This document shows, one piece after another, positions 46,517 through 55,411 of a DNA stretch of 64,000 nt. Position 1 is the first letter of the stretch, and each line of letters starts with the position of its first letter. The notes under the pieces were generated by a model that ran no database searches, was not told the DNA's origin, and worked only from the letters and a program-made list of their open reading frames with translations. This DNA is from Amaricoccus macauensis_A (GTDB lineage Bacteria; Pseudomonadota; Alphaproteobacteria; Rhodobacterales; Rhodobacteraceae). A program made the translations under genes and the position numbers. Location: the NCBI RefSeq assembly GCF_049800915.1, contig NZ_JBNAFY010000007.1, positions 124,001-188,000 of the forward strand. The letters run 5' to 3'.

Positions 46517-47185
46517 ATGCACCTCGATGTCAATAACATTGCCTGTACCCGCACCGGACGTCCCGTTCTAGATGGCGTGACATTTTCCGTTCGGGGGGGT
46601 GAGGTTCTCGCGCTTAGGGGACCAAACGGTTCGGGCAAATCAACGCTCTTGCGCATTCTTACGGGCCTTCTGCCTCATTCTGCAGGCTCGGCCACATTGT
46701 GCGGCGTGGATCTCGATCGGAATTTCGACCGTTTTACCGCACAGGTCGCATACTCCGGTCATCTAGATGCCATCAAACCGCAGCTTACAGTCGTGGAAAA
46801 CCTGCATTTCTGGGCCGCTCTGTTCGGAGCAGAGGACGCTTCAACTGCCATGGAAGCCTTCGAACTCGGTGCCATCTCCGACCGGCCAGCCCACGCCTGC
46901 TCCGCTGGACAAAAACGCAGGCTTGGACTGGCGCGTCTCGCTCTGACCCACAACCGTCCGCTCTGGCTTCTCGACGAACCGACGGTCTCGCTCGACACAG
47001 CGGCAAGTGCAATGCTGTTTCGGGCGGTCCGCATCCATTGCGAAGCAGGGGGGGCGGCGATCATCGCCACGCATATTCCACTTGATCTTCCCCGAGTGAA
47101 CGAGTTCCGGCTCACACCGCTATCCGAAGCCCGCCCCCGGTCAGCCATGAGCGCGGACCCGTTTCTGGAAGGCCTGTTGCCATGA
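46517..47185 (+). CDS. ccmA: Heme exporter ATPase CcmA
   Basis: 222 residues. Walker A GPNGSGKST, signature CSAGQKRRLGLARL (a variant of LSGGQ, typical of CcmA), Walker B LWLLDEPTVSLD, and the His switch in ATHIPL. CcmA powers release of holo-CcmE from CcmC in cytochrome c maturation. Translation starts at 46517 without a strong ribosome site. The stop overlaps ccmB in ATGA. Confidence 0.94.
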   Translation: MHLDVNNIACTRTGRPVLDGVTFSVRGGEVLALRGPNGSGKSTLLRILTGLLPHSAGSATLCGVDLDRNFDRFTAQVAYSGHLDAIKPQLTVVENLHFWAALFGAEDASTAMEAFELGAISDRPAHACSAGQKRRLGLARLALTHNRPLWLLDEPTVSLDTAASAMLFRAVRIHCEAGGAAIIATHIPLDLPRVNEFRLTPLSEARPRSAMSADPFLEGLLP

Positions 47186-47847
47186 GCGCCTATAGCGCGG
47201 TGCTAGGGCGGGAACTAAGGCTTGCGCTTAGGTCGAGCGGAGGGGCCGGACAAGGTCTCGCTTTCTTTTTGATTGTCGTTCTGTTGGTCCCGTTCGGTGC
47301 GGGCCCGGAACCCGAGCGGCTCATGGCCATCGCACCTGGAACGCTCTGGCTTGCAGCACTTCTGGCCTGTCTACTCTCACTGGACCGCTTGTTCCAGACA
47401 GACTACGAAGATGGCACGCTCGACATTCTCGCGACCTCCCCAATGCCACTTGAGAGCCTTGTTGCGCTTAAAGGGCTCGCTCACTGGCTTACCACCGGTT
47501 TACCTCTCACGTTTATGGCGCCGATGCTCGCGATTACGCTCAATCTGCCGGGCGTCGCCTATCCGTGGCTGATCGCAAGCTTGGCGTTAGGAACCCCCGG
47601 CCTCAGTTTTCTGGGAACGATCGGTGGCGCGGTTACCGTGGGGTTGCGGCGCGGGGGGCTTCTGCTATCCATCCTCGTGCTGCCGCTCTACATCCCCACG
47701 TTAATTTTTGGGGCTAGAACAGTCGCACAAGCAGCTGAGGCTACCGAACCGCTGCCCGCTCTCATGCTACTCACGGGAGTATCGCTCTTTGTCGTTGCGC
47801 TAGCCCCATTTGCGGCGGCCGCCGCCCTGCGGGTGAACATGCGATGA
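47182..47847 (+). CDS. ccmB: Heme exporter membrane protein CcmB
   Basis: 221 residues, six hydrophobic helices, starting MSAYSAVLGRELRLALRSSGG, which is the CcmB pattern. DRLFQTDYEDGTLDILATSPMPLE is the conserved loop. It forms the CcmAB complex with CcmA, acting in cytochrome c maturation. The ATG overlaps the ccmA stop. Confidence 0.94.
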   Translation: MSAYSAVLGRELRLALRSSGGAGQGLAFFLIVVLLVPFGAGPEPERLMAIAPGTLWLAALLACLLSLDRLFQTDYEDGTLDILATSPMPLESLVALKGLAHWLTTGLPLTFMAPMLAITLNLPGVAYPWLIASLALGTPGLSFLGTIGGAVTVGLRRGGLLLSILVLPLYIPTLIFGARTVAQAAEATEPLPALMLLTGVSLFVVALAPFAAAAALRVNMR

Positions 47848-47963
47848 GAGTTCTCTTTTGCGCAACGTCTACAGCTCAAACCAGGATGCGCACCGAACGT
47901 TTTATCTTGCCCCGATTGTGCACCTCGCTATCTTCGAAATGAATCTTGATTGGAAGAGCACCC

Positions 47964-48223
47964 ATGCGGAGCTGCTCAGTTCTTCTCTTCGCATCCTGCC
48001 TGCTCGCCACCGCTTGCGGCGACACCGTTGAACAGCGCGCCGCGACGGGCGCGTTGGGAGGGGCGCTGTCGGCACCGTGCTCGGCGGGCCGATTGTTGGC
48101 ACCGCGGCAGGTGCGACCGTGGGTGCGGCTTCTCAGCGCTAGGGTAGTGCTGAACACCCGCATGTGGAACGAAACCGTTACGTGACCTTTGTGCCGATTG
48201 AAGACGCATACGCCGCGCAGTAA
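47964..48223 (+). pseudogene. Small glycine-zipper lipoprotein, frameshifted and interrupted
   Basis: ATG 47964 (GGAAG upstream) begins a lipoprotein signal with lipobox LATAC and continues to GALGG. From there the sensible reading is in the -1 frame: AVGTVLGGPIVGTAAGATVG, a glycine zipper, then AASQR and an amber codon at 48140. The same frame resumes with HPHVERNRYVTFVPIEDAYAAQ and ends at TAA 48221-48223. One lost base plus a TAG in place of a sense codon explains this, so the gene appears broken. If instead translated in the original frame, it ends at 48185. It lies between ccmB and ccmC. Confidence 0.6.
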
Positions 48224-48232
48224 AGAGTGAGT

Positions 48233-49000
48233 ATGTCGATCTGGAAATTTGCCAACCCCGTCGAATTCATGCGCCTTACAGGCCGGCTTCTTCCCGGATT
48301 GTGGGTACTAACCGCGATTTGCCTAGTGGCAGGCTTGACATGGGGCTTCTTCGGGACACCCGACGATTACCAACAAGGTCCGACGGTCAAGATCCTTTTC
48401 ATTCATGTCCCTGCAGCGCTGATAGCGATCAATGCCTGGTTCATGATGCTCGTGACCTCACTGGTCTGGATCATCCGGCGCCATCACGTCTCGGCCTTGG
48501 CTGCTCGCGCCGCTGCCCCAATCGGTGCCGTAATGACACTGGTCACGCTAGCGACAGGAGCGATATGGGGCCAGCCGATGTGGGGTACATGGTGGGCGTG
48601 GGACCCCCGCCTTACCTCATTCTTCATCCTGTTCGTCTTCTACCTAGGCTACATCGCGCTCTGGTCCGCCATCGACGAGCCCGACAAGGCCGCCGATCTC
48701 ACCTCGATCGTTTGTCTGGTTGGCACGATTTTCGCTTTTCTGTCTCGCTATGCAGTGTTCTTCTGGTCACAGGGGTTGCATCAAGGCCCCTCTCTTTCGA
48801 TGGACCAGCGCGAAAATGTCGACAACGCATTCTACTGGCCGTTGCTTCTTTGCATTGCAGGTTTCGTGTTTCTCTTTGTCGCGTTGGTGTTTCTCCGGAC
48901 CCGAACGGAGATTCGCGCTCGAAGGCTAAAGGCGATCCAGAACATTCAGGCCCATCAGCCCCAGGGTGCGTCCGTATCGACAGGAGAAGCGCAGGCATGA
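48233..49000 (+). CDS. ccmC: Heme exporter protein CcmC
   Basis: 255 residues with six hydrophobic helices. The tryptophan-rich WWD motif WGTWWAWDPRL is at 117-127, and the flanking histidines are in IHVPAALIAIN (His58) and QGLHQGP. It attaches heme to CcmE. ATG 48233 follows AAAGAGTGAGT; a GTG two codons earlier is less likely. The stop overlaps ccmD in ATGA. Confidence 0.95.
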   Translation: MSIWKFANPVEFMRLTGRLLPGLWVLTAICLVAGLTWGFFGTPDDYQQGPTVKILFIHVPAALIAINAWFMMLVTSLVWIIRRHHVSALAARAAAPIGAVMTLVTLATGAIWGQPMWGTWWAWDPRLTSFFILFVFYLGYIALWSAIDEPDKAADLTSIVCLVGTIFAFLSRYAVFFWSQGLHQGPSLSMDQRENVDNAFYWPLLLCIAGFVFLFVALVFLRTRTEIRARRLKAIQNIQAHQPQGASVSTGEAQA

Positions 49001-49161
49001 TACCTGATCTTGGACGCTATTCGATCACCATTCTTGGCGCTTATGGAATAACCATAGCTTTGATCGGGGGTCTTGCTGCTTTTTCAATTTTGCGTAGCAA
49101 ACGTGTCCGTCAGGCTCTTGATCGCGCCGAAGCCGAAGTAAGGGGCCGCCGCAATGGCTAA
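48997..49161 (+). CDS. ccmD: Heme exporter protein CcmD
   Basis: 54 residues: MIPDLGRYSITILGAYGITIA, one membrane helix, then a basic tail (RSKRVRQALDRAEAEVRGRR). This is the normal size and layout of CcmD, which assists CcmC and the release of holo-CcmE. ATG 48997 overlaps the ccmC stop, and its 3' end overlaps ccmG. Confidence 0.9.
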   Translation: MIPDLGRYSITILGAYGITIALIGGLAAFSILRSKRVRQALDRAEAEVRGRRNG

Positions 49162-49720
49162 TCCAAAATTCAACCCTTTAGTGATCCTTCCACCGACGCT
49201 CTTTGTGGCATTCGCGCTCGCGGCCTATCTCGGCTTGAAGCGTGAAAATCCCAACGAACTCCCAAGTGCCTTGATCGGAAAGAGCGCCCCTTCGCTTGCC
49301 GCAGTCGAGCCTTTCGGCGATTCTCCCGTGCCCACAGATACTGCGTTGTCCGGGTCCGGGGTGAAGCTGGTGAATTTCTGGGCGAGTTGGTGTGGGCCGT
49401 GCCGCGCCGAACACCCCCTCTTGATGGAATTGGGCAAAAGCGACATTCCAGTTGTAGGCATCAACTATAAAGATGCGCCCGAGAACGCGCGCGGATTTCT
49501 TGAGGATTTGGGCGATCCATATGACATGATCGGCGCGGATGGGAGCGGCCGAACCGGCATCGACTGGGGCATCTACGGTGTGCCTGAAACATTCATTGTC
49601 GGCCCAGACGGTGAAATTCTTTTTCGCCATCCAGGCCCCCTCACCCGCGATATCTGGCAGCGTAAACTGGCTCCAGTGATTGACGCTGCGAGAAAGATAG
49701 CGGTCGATGCAACCGGATGA
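49154..49720 (+). CDS. ccmG: Thiol:disulfide interchange protein CcmG/DsbE
   Basis: 188 residues: an N-terminal membrane anchor (LVILPPTLFVAFALAAYLG) and a periplasmic thioredoxin domain with WCGPC (Cys80, Cys83) and the cis-Pro in YGVPETFIV. GINYKDAPENARGFL is CcmG-specific. It reduces apocytochrome c cysteines before heme attachment. It overlaps ccmD. ccmE, ccmF and ccmH are not in this cluster. Confidence 0.94.
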   Translation: MANPKFNPLVILPPTLFVAFALAAYLGLKRENPNELPSALIGKSAPSLAAVEPFGDSPVPTDTALSGSGVKLVNFWASWCGPCRAEHPLLMELGKSDIPVVGINYKDAPENARGFLEDLGDPYDMIGADGSGRTGIDWGIYGVPETFIVGPDGEILFRHPGPLTRDIWQRKLAPVIDAARKIAVDATG

Positions 49721-49732
49721 TCCTCAGGAACT

Positions 49733-50359
49733 GCACTAAACCGCTCTGAATACGAGGCAAGAACAACAGAAGCCCTATCTGTAATATGATGAGGAAGAGC
49801 TTTTGGCGCTTCTGATCTTCCGGCAAGAAAGCATGTATTGGCTGACGGGCAATGACACATTCGGCTACGTCCACCTCCAGGCAATGATGTTCACGGACGA
49901 CGGCCGAATCGTGCTCCTCACATGATCTGCGGACTGGCTGCAGGCTGTATTTACGTCATTAGTAACGGATATAAGGATATGGCGTGACGCAGAAGGTGCG
50001 ATCTACGATGCGTGTCGAGAAGGACTACTGGCTGCTGAAGAAGCTCTGCGTCTTGGGGAACCGGCAGGCGCAGTCTTTGACGCCCAGTCCGAGGCCATGA
50101 AGGCGTACGGGCAGGAGAGAACGCGCTCAATGCCCGCGGCCACTCGCTCGGCATTACCGTTGCGCCAAACTGGATGGACTGGCCGATGTTCTACGCTGGT
50201 CAGAGGTAAAAAATGCGGCCGGTGAACGTCTTCTTAGTCCATATGATCTTGTCTGATGCAACCAACGGGCTGCCGATGACCCTTGCCAGAACCTGTCTCG
50301 TAACCGAAACCGGATCGGAACCGCTATCTCGAGCATTACTTGATCTCATTTTGAGGTGA
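49733..50359 (+). pseudogene. Decayed M24-family hydrolase (ectoine hydrolase DoeA-like)
   Basis: Conserved pieces lie in order but in different frames. LNRSEYEARTTEAL (from 49736, frame 2) is followed by ALLIFRQESMYWLTGNDTFG and DGRIVLLT in frame 0, with an in-frame TGA at 49923, then LVTDIRIWRDAEGA. NALNARGHSLGITVAPNWMDWPMFYAG and VFLVHMILSDATNGLPMTLAR...TETGSEPLSRALLDLI follow in frame 2, ending at TGA 50357-50359. These match the order of M24 peptidase-like ectoine hydrolases of about 390 residues, but roughly 100 residues are missing in the middle. At least two frameshifts and stop codons make it non-functional. It overlaps the neighbouring gene by 14 bp. Confidence 0.75.
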
Positions 50360-50909
50360 AGTGAGGGCGCTGCCGCAAAGCCAAACGGTTCTGCGACACA
50401 TCGGATCGCCAGATCGTCCGAGCCTTTTTCCTACTATCTCCGATCACGCTGAGACCTGACTTGAAATCAAAGCCGGGCAATGTCCCAAGCGCATCGACAA
50501 GCTGATTCGCGCCCTTTGCTGCTATTGGAATTTCAAGAGCTTCACCTTCAAAGCTGTGAAGCCGCCAGACGGGTTCGGATCCCGGAACGACCTCAATGCG
50601 CGCGAGAGCGGCGACGTCGATTACTCCGCCTGTCTTGGGTCCGAGCAATACGACGCGTCCTTCATCCACCACGACCACGCCCTTGCCGAGGGGCAGTCTC
50701 GCAAGACGCGCACGAAAGAACGCACCGTGCAGGAGAAGTACGGCCATCAAAGCAGCGGCTCCCCCTAAGAGCAGAAAGAGCAAACTATTCAGTGTCAAGC
50801 CGCGCAAGACAAGCAGAATGCCAAAAACAAGCAGAACGCCCCAAATAATGGGCTCTCGCCATCTGGTTAGCCATGCGGCAAGTTCGGGTCGTATGAAGCT
50901 CAAAGCCAA
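50346..50909 (-). CDS. Two-helix membrane protein coupled to rsmE, unknown
   Basis: 187 residues. Two N-terminal helices (IIWGVLLVFGILLVLRGLTL and LLFLLLGGAAALMAVLLLHGAFF) are followed by about 120 soluble residues rich in beta structure (GKGVVVVDEGRVVLLGPKTGGVIDVAALARIEV...). It begins at TTG 50909 inside the end of rsmE (10-bp overlap), so it is translated by coupling. I do not recognise the family. Its 3' end overlaps the M24 pseudogene on the opposite strand. Confidence 0.7.
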   Translation of the reverse strand: MALSFIRPELAAWLTRWREPIIWGVLLVFGILLVLRGLTLNSLLFLLLGGAAALMAVLLLHGAFFRARLARLPLGKGVVVVDEGRVVLLGPKTGGVIDVAALARIEVVPGSEPVWRLHSFEGEALEIPIAAKGANQLVDALGTLPGFDFKSGLSVIGDSRKKARTIWRSDVSQNRLALRQRPHFTSK

Positions 50910-51637
50910 TCGCCAAGAAAGGCTTGCCAGAGCGTGATTGCAGAAACGGCCGCAGTATCAGCCCGCAGAACACGCGGGCCAAGTGTCACAGGCTGAACGA
51001 AAGGTAAACTTCGAATCTGCTCAGCCTCTGCTTGAGAGAATCCACCCTCGGGACCAATGAGAATCGCCCATGATCCGTGGTCAGCATTTCTCAGCGCGAC
51101 TTGTGCAGGCGGCGCATCCCGACTTTCATCACAAAACATCAACCGGCGATCGACATTCCAGCCTTCGAAAACGTCACGCAGTTTCATCGGAGGATCGACC
51201 TGGGCAATCGACGTCTCGCCACATTGTTCCGCGGCTTCGATCGCGTGAGCCTGCAGGCGATCGATGCGCAGACGCTCTGAGTTGGTATTGCGAGTAAAAA
51301 TTGGCCGAATTCGAGAGCAACCAAGTTCGGCCGCCTTCTCGACAATAAAATCGGTTCTCGTCTTTTTTATCGGCGCAAAAAGTAGCCAGAGGTCCGGCGG
51401 AATGCCCTGGGGCGCTGTTTGAACGATGACGGCCAAACTACAACGATTCTTGTTGATACTGATGATCTCGGCTCGCCACTCCCCGTCCCGCCCGTTGAAG
51501 AGCCCCACTTGAGCACCTTCCCTCTGACGCATCACGTTGTAAAGGTAGTGAGCATGATCCGGCGTCAGTTCACAAATCCCATCTGTAGCCAGATTCGAGC
51601 GTACAAAAAGCCTGATTTTCGACCTAGTCTCTGACAT
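50900..51637 (-). CDS. rsmE: 16S rRNA m3U1498 methyltransferase RsmE
   Basis: 245 residues. An N-terminal PUA-like domain (RLFVRSNLATDGICELTPDHAHYLYNVMRQREGAQVGLFNGRDGEW) is followed by a SPOUT methyltransferase domain with ILIGPEGGFSQAEAEQI and VTLGPRVLRADTAAV, the SAM-binding knot. It methylates U1498 in helix 44 of 16S rRNA. ATG 51637 fits the family; the longer frame to 51976 runs through the divergent ubiA start. Only 10 bp separate this start from that of ubiA. Confidence 0.93.
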   Translation of the reverse strand: MSETRSKIRLFVRSNLATDGICELTPDHAHYLYNVMRQREGAQVGLFNGRDGEWRAEIISINKNRCSLAVIVQTAPQGIPPDLWLLFAPIKKTRTDFIVEKAAELGCSRIRPIFTRNTNSERLRIDRLQAHAIEAAEQCGETSIAQVDPPMKLRDVFEGWNVDRRLMFCDESRDAPPAQVALRNADHGSWAILIGPEGGFSQAEAEQIRSLPFVQPVTLGPRVLRADTAAVSAITLWQAFLGDWL

Positions 51638-51647
51638 AAAACCCCAC

Positions 51648-52616
51648 ATGATGGATACGAACATTAACCAGACCAGCCCCGCCGATGGAAGTGTCGCAGA
51701 TTCTGTTCGTGGCAACTGGGTTGATACCCGCGCCCCGCGATGGACCCGACCATATCTCAGGCTTTCCCGCGCCGATCGTCCCATCGGAACTTGGCTCTTG
51801 CTCCTACCTTGCTGGTGGGGTTTGTCGCTGGCAATCATCGCTGATCCCTCCGGACCAACCTTATACGATGCGTGGATCGCAATCGGATGTGGGTTTGGGG
51901 CGATCCTTATGCGAGGGGCGGGCTGCACCTGGAATGACCTAGCCGACAGAGAGTTTGACGCCGCTGTCGCACGCACTCGCTCTCGCCCCCTTCCCTCTGG
52001 TCAAGTAACTGCACGCCAAGCTGCTATCTGGATGTCTATCCAAGCGGCTTTAGCCTTTTGCATTCTTCTCACGTTTTCTCCGGCAGCCATCGGCCTCGGA
52101 ATCGCATCACTAGGACTCATCTGCATCTACCCATTTGCAAAGCGATTCACCTGGTGGCCACAGGTATTCCTAGGGCTTGCATTTAACTGGGGCGCACTGC
52201 TTGCTTGGGCCGCGCACTCCGGGGCCATCGGCGTGTCGGCAGTCTTACCTTATCTCTCAGGGATCTGCTGGACGCTGTTCTACGATACGATCTACGCGCA
52301 CCAAGACAAGGATGACGACGCTCTAATCGGCGTAAAATCAACTGCACGTCTATTTGGGGGCGATACGAAAACCTGGCTGAAGAAATTCGGCTTCGGCTCC
52401 GTGGCACTCATGACTTTGGCGATCTTGACGTCTGGAGCCGGACCAGCAGAACTTGCTTTTTCGGCTCTAGGGCTTGTTGGGTTTTGCGGTCATCTCGTTT
52501 GGCAGCTGAAGAAACTTGACATCGACGATCCGGATGGCTGCCTCGCGCTATTCCGTGCCAATCGGGATACTGGGCTTATCTTAGCAGTTTTCCTTGGTAT
52601 TGCGGCGATGATCTGA
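51648..52616 (+). CDS. ubiA: 4-hydroxybenzoate polyprenyltransferase
   Basis: 322 residues with eight or nine hydrophobic helices. The first Asp-rich motif is NDLADREFD (96-104) followed by AVARTRSRPLPSGQV; the second is YDTIYAHQDKDDD. It prenylates 4-hydroxybenzoate in ubiquinone synthesis. A polar N-terminal extension of about 30 residues precedes the first helix. ATG 51648 or 51651 is used. Its 5' region overlaps that of the divergent rsmE, so each promoter must lie inside the other gene. Confidence 0.94.
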   Translation: MMDTNINQTSPADGSVADSVRGNWVDTRAPRWTRPYLRLSRADRPIGTWLLLLPCWWGLSLAIIADPSGPTLYDAWIAIGCGFGAILMRGAGCTWNDLADREFDAAVARTRSRPLPSGQVTARQAAIWMSIQAALAFCILLTFSPAAIGLGIASLGLICIYPFAKRFTWWPQVFLGLAFNWGALLAWAAHSGAIGVSAVLPYLSGICWTLFYDTIYAHQDKDDDALIGVKSTARLFGGDTKTWLKKFGFGSVALMTLAILTSGAGPAELAFSALGLVGFCGHLVWQLKKLDIDDPDGCLALFRANRDTGLILAVFLGIAAMI

Positions 52617-52725
52617 GTCATGCCCAATCTCGAGCCTTTGATGGTTGCGGGAGATACCCTTACCTTGATCCGTAAACAGCATCAGATTAAACCGTGTTGA
52701 TCGTGGACAGGGGAAAATCAGGAAG

Positions 52726-55062
52726 ATGCGCCTGCGTGCAATTCTCTTTGCAGGAGCCGCTTTTGGCTTGGCGGGATACGGGGCTTGGCAACTCTCGCAA
52801 GCAGCTACGGCCTATTTCGAGTATGAGAGCCAAAAGCGCGTTACCCAGGCTCTCACGAAAGCCGGAGAGGGATGGATCAGCGTAGACGCGGATGGTCTTG
52901 AGATCGTCCTCAACGGACAGGCACCCGACGAGGCTACGCGTTTTCGCACCGTGGAACTTGCGAGGCGAAGTATTGACCCAAGCCGCATCGTAGACCGAAC
53001 AGAAATTGCATCGCCAGAGCCGCTGGATCCGCCCGCATTCGCGCTGGAGCTTCTTCGCAATGGCACCGAGATCTCCATGATCGGGCTCGTTCCGGTTCAA
53101 AACACGCGTGAAATCGAGACAGCTCGCATGATCCGCGACGAACTGGCTCAAGCGGGTCAAGGCCTCGGAATTACGGACATGCTCGAGACAGCAGAGCATC
53201 CCGAGCCCGAAGGCTGGCACGAGAGCCTTGCATTTGCGCTCGACGTTCTTGCGACTTTGCCTCGGGCCAAGATCAGCGTCGAGCCGGGGCAGGTCGAGAT
53301 CATCGCCGTCGCAGATAGCACCCAGGCCAAGGAATTTCTGGAGCAACGCCTTCATAATGAGAGTCCGGATAAGGTGGAGTTAACGCTTGATATCTCGGCC
53401 CCTCGACCGATAATCACTCCATTCGAGTTGACCTATTCCCATGATGGTGAAAAAGGAAAGTTCGAGAAGTGTAGCGCGGAAAATGAGGATACTGTTTCTC
53501 AATTCGCTGCTGCGGCTGCAAATCTCGAACCGGACGCGCTGCAAGACTGTTCAATCGGACTTGGTGCACCGAACTCAGCCTGGACGGACGTAGCTGTCGC
53601 GGGAATTGCAGCAGTCCAGACACTTGGTGAAGGGGAGTTTCGGGTCAGTGATACGCAAGTGATCCTTGCGGGCGCTGAAGGGACCGAACTTGAGATATTT
53701 AAAGCTGTGGCTGCCGATCTGGCCGCCGCATTGCCTGATGGCTACAGTTTTGAGAGCTTGGCACCACAACTCGTTAGCTCAGCCGGAGATTCACTTAATG
53801 CCGTTGCGGTAACGTTTTTTGCCGATCTTGAACGAGACGGACGCATAAGTTTGAATGGTACGGTTAGGGATGAGACATCCCGCCAAGCCATTCTGAGCTA
53901 CACAACTGCTTTGTTCGGGCATGACATGGTCACAGACCAAACGGTCGTGAGCAAAGCCGTTCCGGAAGGATGGCCGGGACGCGTGCTTGCTGGCATTGAT
54001 GCCCTCCATGAGATCAAGGAGGGCAGGCTATCGGTCACGCCTACTGTTCTCGATCTCAAAGGTTGGGGGGTATCGCTTGGCGCTGACAAAAAAGTTGAGA
54101 ATATGCTTGGCGAGCGCGTTGAGCATGCAAACGTAGAAATACGCTTCAATGCAGAAGCCGCAGCCGCTGAGGCGCGAGCGCGAAAGCTTGCCTCTATGTC
54201 CCGCTCTGAAATCTGCTCAGCCGAAGTAAGTGCTATTCTCAACGCCCAGTCTATCGAATTCAAACCGGGCTCAGCCGAAATCAGCCCTGAAAGCCGGGGT
54301 GTCATCGCAGCAATTGCTGATGTGTTGCGAAGCTGTCCCGGGGCGCAATTTGAGGTGGCCGGCCATACTGACAGTCAAGGCAGAGCAGAAGTTAATCGAA
54401 CACTGAGCACCAAACGTGCCGAAGCCGTGCGGAACGCCCTTGAAGAAGAGGATTTACCTCTAATTCTGTTCCGGTCGAGAGGGTATGGTGCAGAATATCC
54501 GATTGACGACAATGCCACCCAAGCTGGCCGCAGAAAGAACCGCCGGATTGAGATGACACTCTTTAAGGATGCCCCCGCTCCTCTGGAGCTTGGCGAGACG
54601 GATGCACAGCTGAGCCCTACAGAATGCGCGGCTCGCATCTCAGAGTTGCTCAATGAGGAAGCAATCGAGTTTGACGTTGGTGCAAGTCAGATCAAGCCAA
54701 GCAGTCAGCACATTATCGCAGACCTCGCAGATGCCCTTGGCCAGTGTGAAGGGACCAGCTTTGAGGTAAGCGGACACACGGACAGCTTGGGGCGCGCAGA
54801 TTTAAACAGGAGAATCAGTTCAGAACGGGCTGAAGCCGTTCGGGAAGCATTGCAAGCCGCCGGGCTTCCAGAAACTGTTACCCTATCATCGCGCGGCTAC
54901 GGCTCGGAAAATCCGATCGCCGACAATTCGACGCAGGAAGGTCGGGCATTAAACAGGCGCATCGAAATGCACCTCATGGCACCTGAAGCCGAAAGAGTTG
55001 AAGGGGAAGAATCGGTAGAGGCCGAGAGTGAGAACGAGGGGGCGCCTAGTGGATCGAACTGA
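52726..55062 (+). CDS. Protein with two OmpA C-terminal domains
   Basis: 778 residues with an N-terminal helix (MRLRAILFAGAAFGLAGYGAWQL). Residues about 40-480 contain several alternating alpha/beta segments resembling BON-like repeats (QKRVTQALTKAGEGWISVDADGLEIVLNGQAPD...). Two OmpA/MotB-type peptidoglycan-binding domains follow: about 490-615 (FEVAGHTDSQGRAEVNRTLS) and about 630-755 (FEVSGHTDSLGRADLNRRIS). Both have the Asp and Arg for binding diaminopimelate. The tail is acidic. It probably spans the periplasm or is anchored in the inner membrane, tethering to peptidoglycan. Its stop overlaps a small coiled-coil gene. Confidence 0.85.
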   Translation: MRLRAILFAGAAFGLAGYGAWQLSQAATAYFEYESQKRVTQALTKAGEGWISVDADGLEIVLNGQAPDEATRFRTVELARRSIDPSRIVDRTEIASPEPLDPPAFALELLRNGTEISMIGLVPVQNTREIETARMIRDELAQAGQGLGITDMLETAEHPEPEGWHESLAFALDVLATLPRAKISVEPGQVEIIAVADSTQAKEFLEQRLHNESPDKVELTLDISAPRPIITPFELTYSHDGEKGKFEKCSAENEDTVSQFAAAAANLEPDALQDCSIGLGAPNSAWTDVAVAGIAAVQTLGEGEFRVSDTQVILAGAEGTELEIFKAVAADLAAALPDGYSFESLAPQLVSSAGDSLNAVAVTFFADLERDGRISLNGTVRDETSRQAILSYTTALFGHDMVTDQTVVSKAVPEGWPGRVLAGIDALHEIKEGRLSVTPTVLDLKGWGVSLGADKKVENMLGERVEHANVEIRFNAEAAAAEARARKLASMSRSEICSAEVSAILNAQSIEFKPGSAEISPESRGVIAAIADVLRSCPGAQFEVAGHTDSQGRAEVNRTLSTKRAEAVRNALEEEDLPLILFRSRGYGAEYPIDDNATQAGRRKNRRIEMTLFKDAPAPLELGETDAQLSPTECAARISELLNEEAIEFDVGASQIKPSSQHIIADLADALGQCEGTSFEVSGHTDSLGRADLNRRISSERAEAVREALQAAGLPETVTLSSRGYGSENPIADNSTQEGRALNRRIEMHLMAPEAERVEGEESVEAESENEGAPSGSN

Positions 55063-55384
55063 GTTGACGCTCGCCTTGACGACCGCATTCTTAGGAGCGC
55101 TTCTGATTGGCTGGACGTTACACTGGGTCTTCTCAAGGCTCAATCGCAAGGCCGGCCCACGCAGCATCAAGCAAACGGCACTTCTTGTTGAGCGTGTTCA
55201 GGATGCAGAAGAAGCACGGTTGGCTGCAGAAGCGAAGCTTCAGAGTGTTGAGCGCGACTTGAATGCGCGTATTGCCCAGATGCAAGCTGAAATTGACGCA
55301 GCACACGAGAGCCTCGAGACGGCTCGCGATGAAACCGAGCAAATTCGGGCAGCCTATCGTGATTCTTCGGTTGCTTCCTCGTGA
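55049..55384 (+). CDS. Membrane-anchored coiled-coil protein, unknown
   Basis: 111 residues from GTG 55049, overlapping the OmpA gene stop by 14 bp. One membrane helix (LALTTAFLGALLIGWTLHWVF) is followed by a charged heptad region (LVERVQDAEEARLAAEAKLQSVERDLNARIAQMQ...). Coupled translation with the double-OmpA protein suggests that the two form a complex. A frame open at 55028 gives a longer version. Function unknown. It converges on the gene transfer agent cluster with 27 bp between. Confidence 0.75.
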   Translation: MDRTELTLALTTAFLGALLIGWTLHWVFSRLNRKAGPRSIKQTALLVERVQDAEEARLAAEAKLQSVERDLNARIAQMQAEIDAAHESLETARDETEQIRAAYRDSSVASS

Positions 55385-55411
55385 GGAACCGATGGGAATT
55401 AGAGGCGAGTT

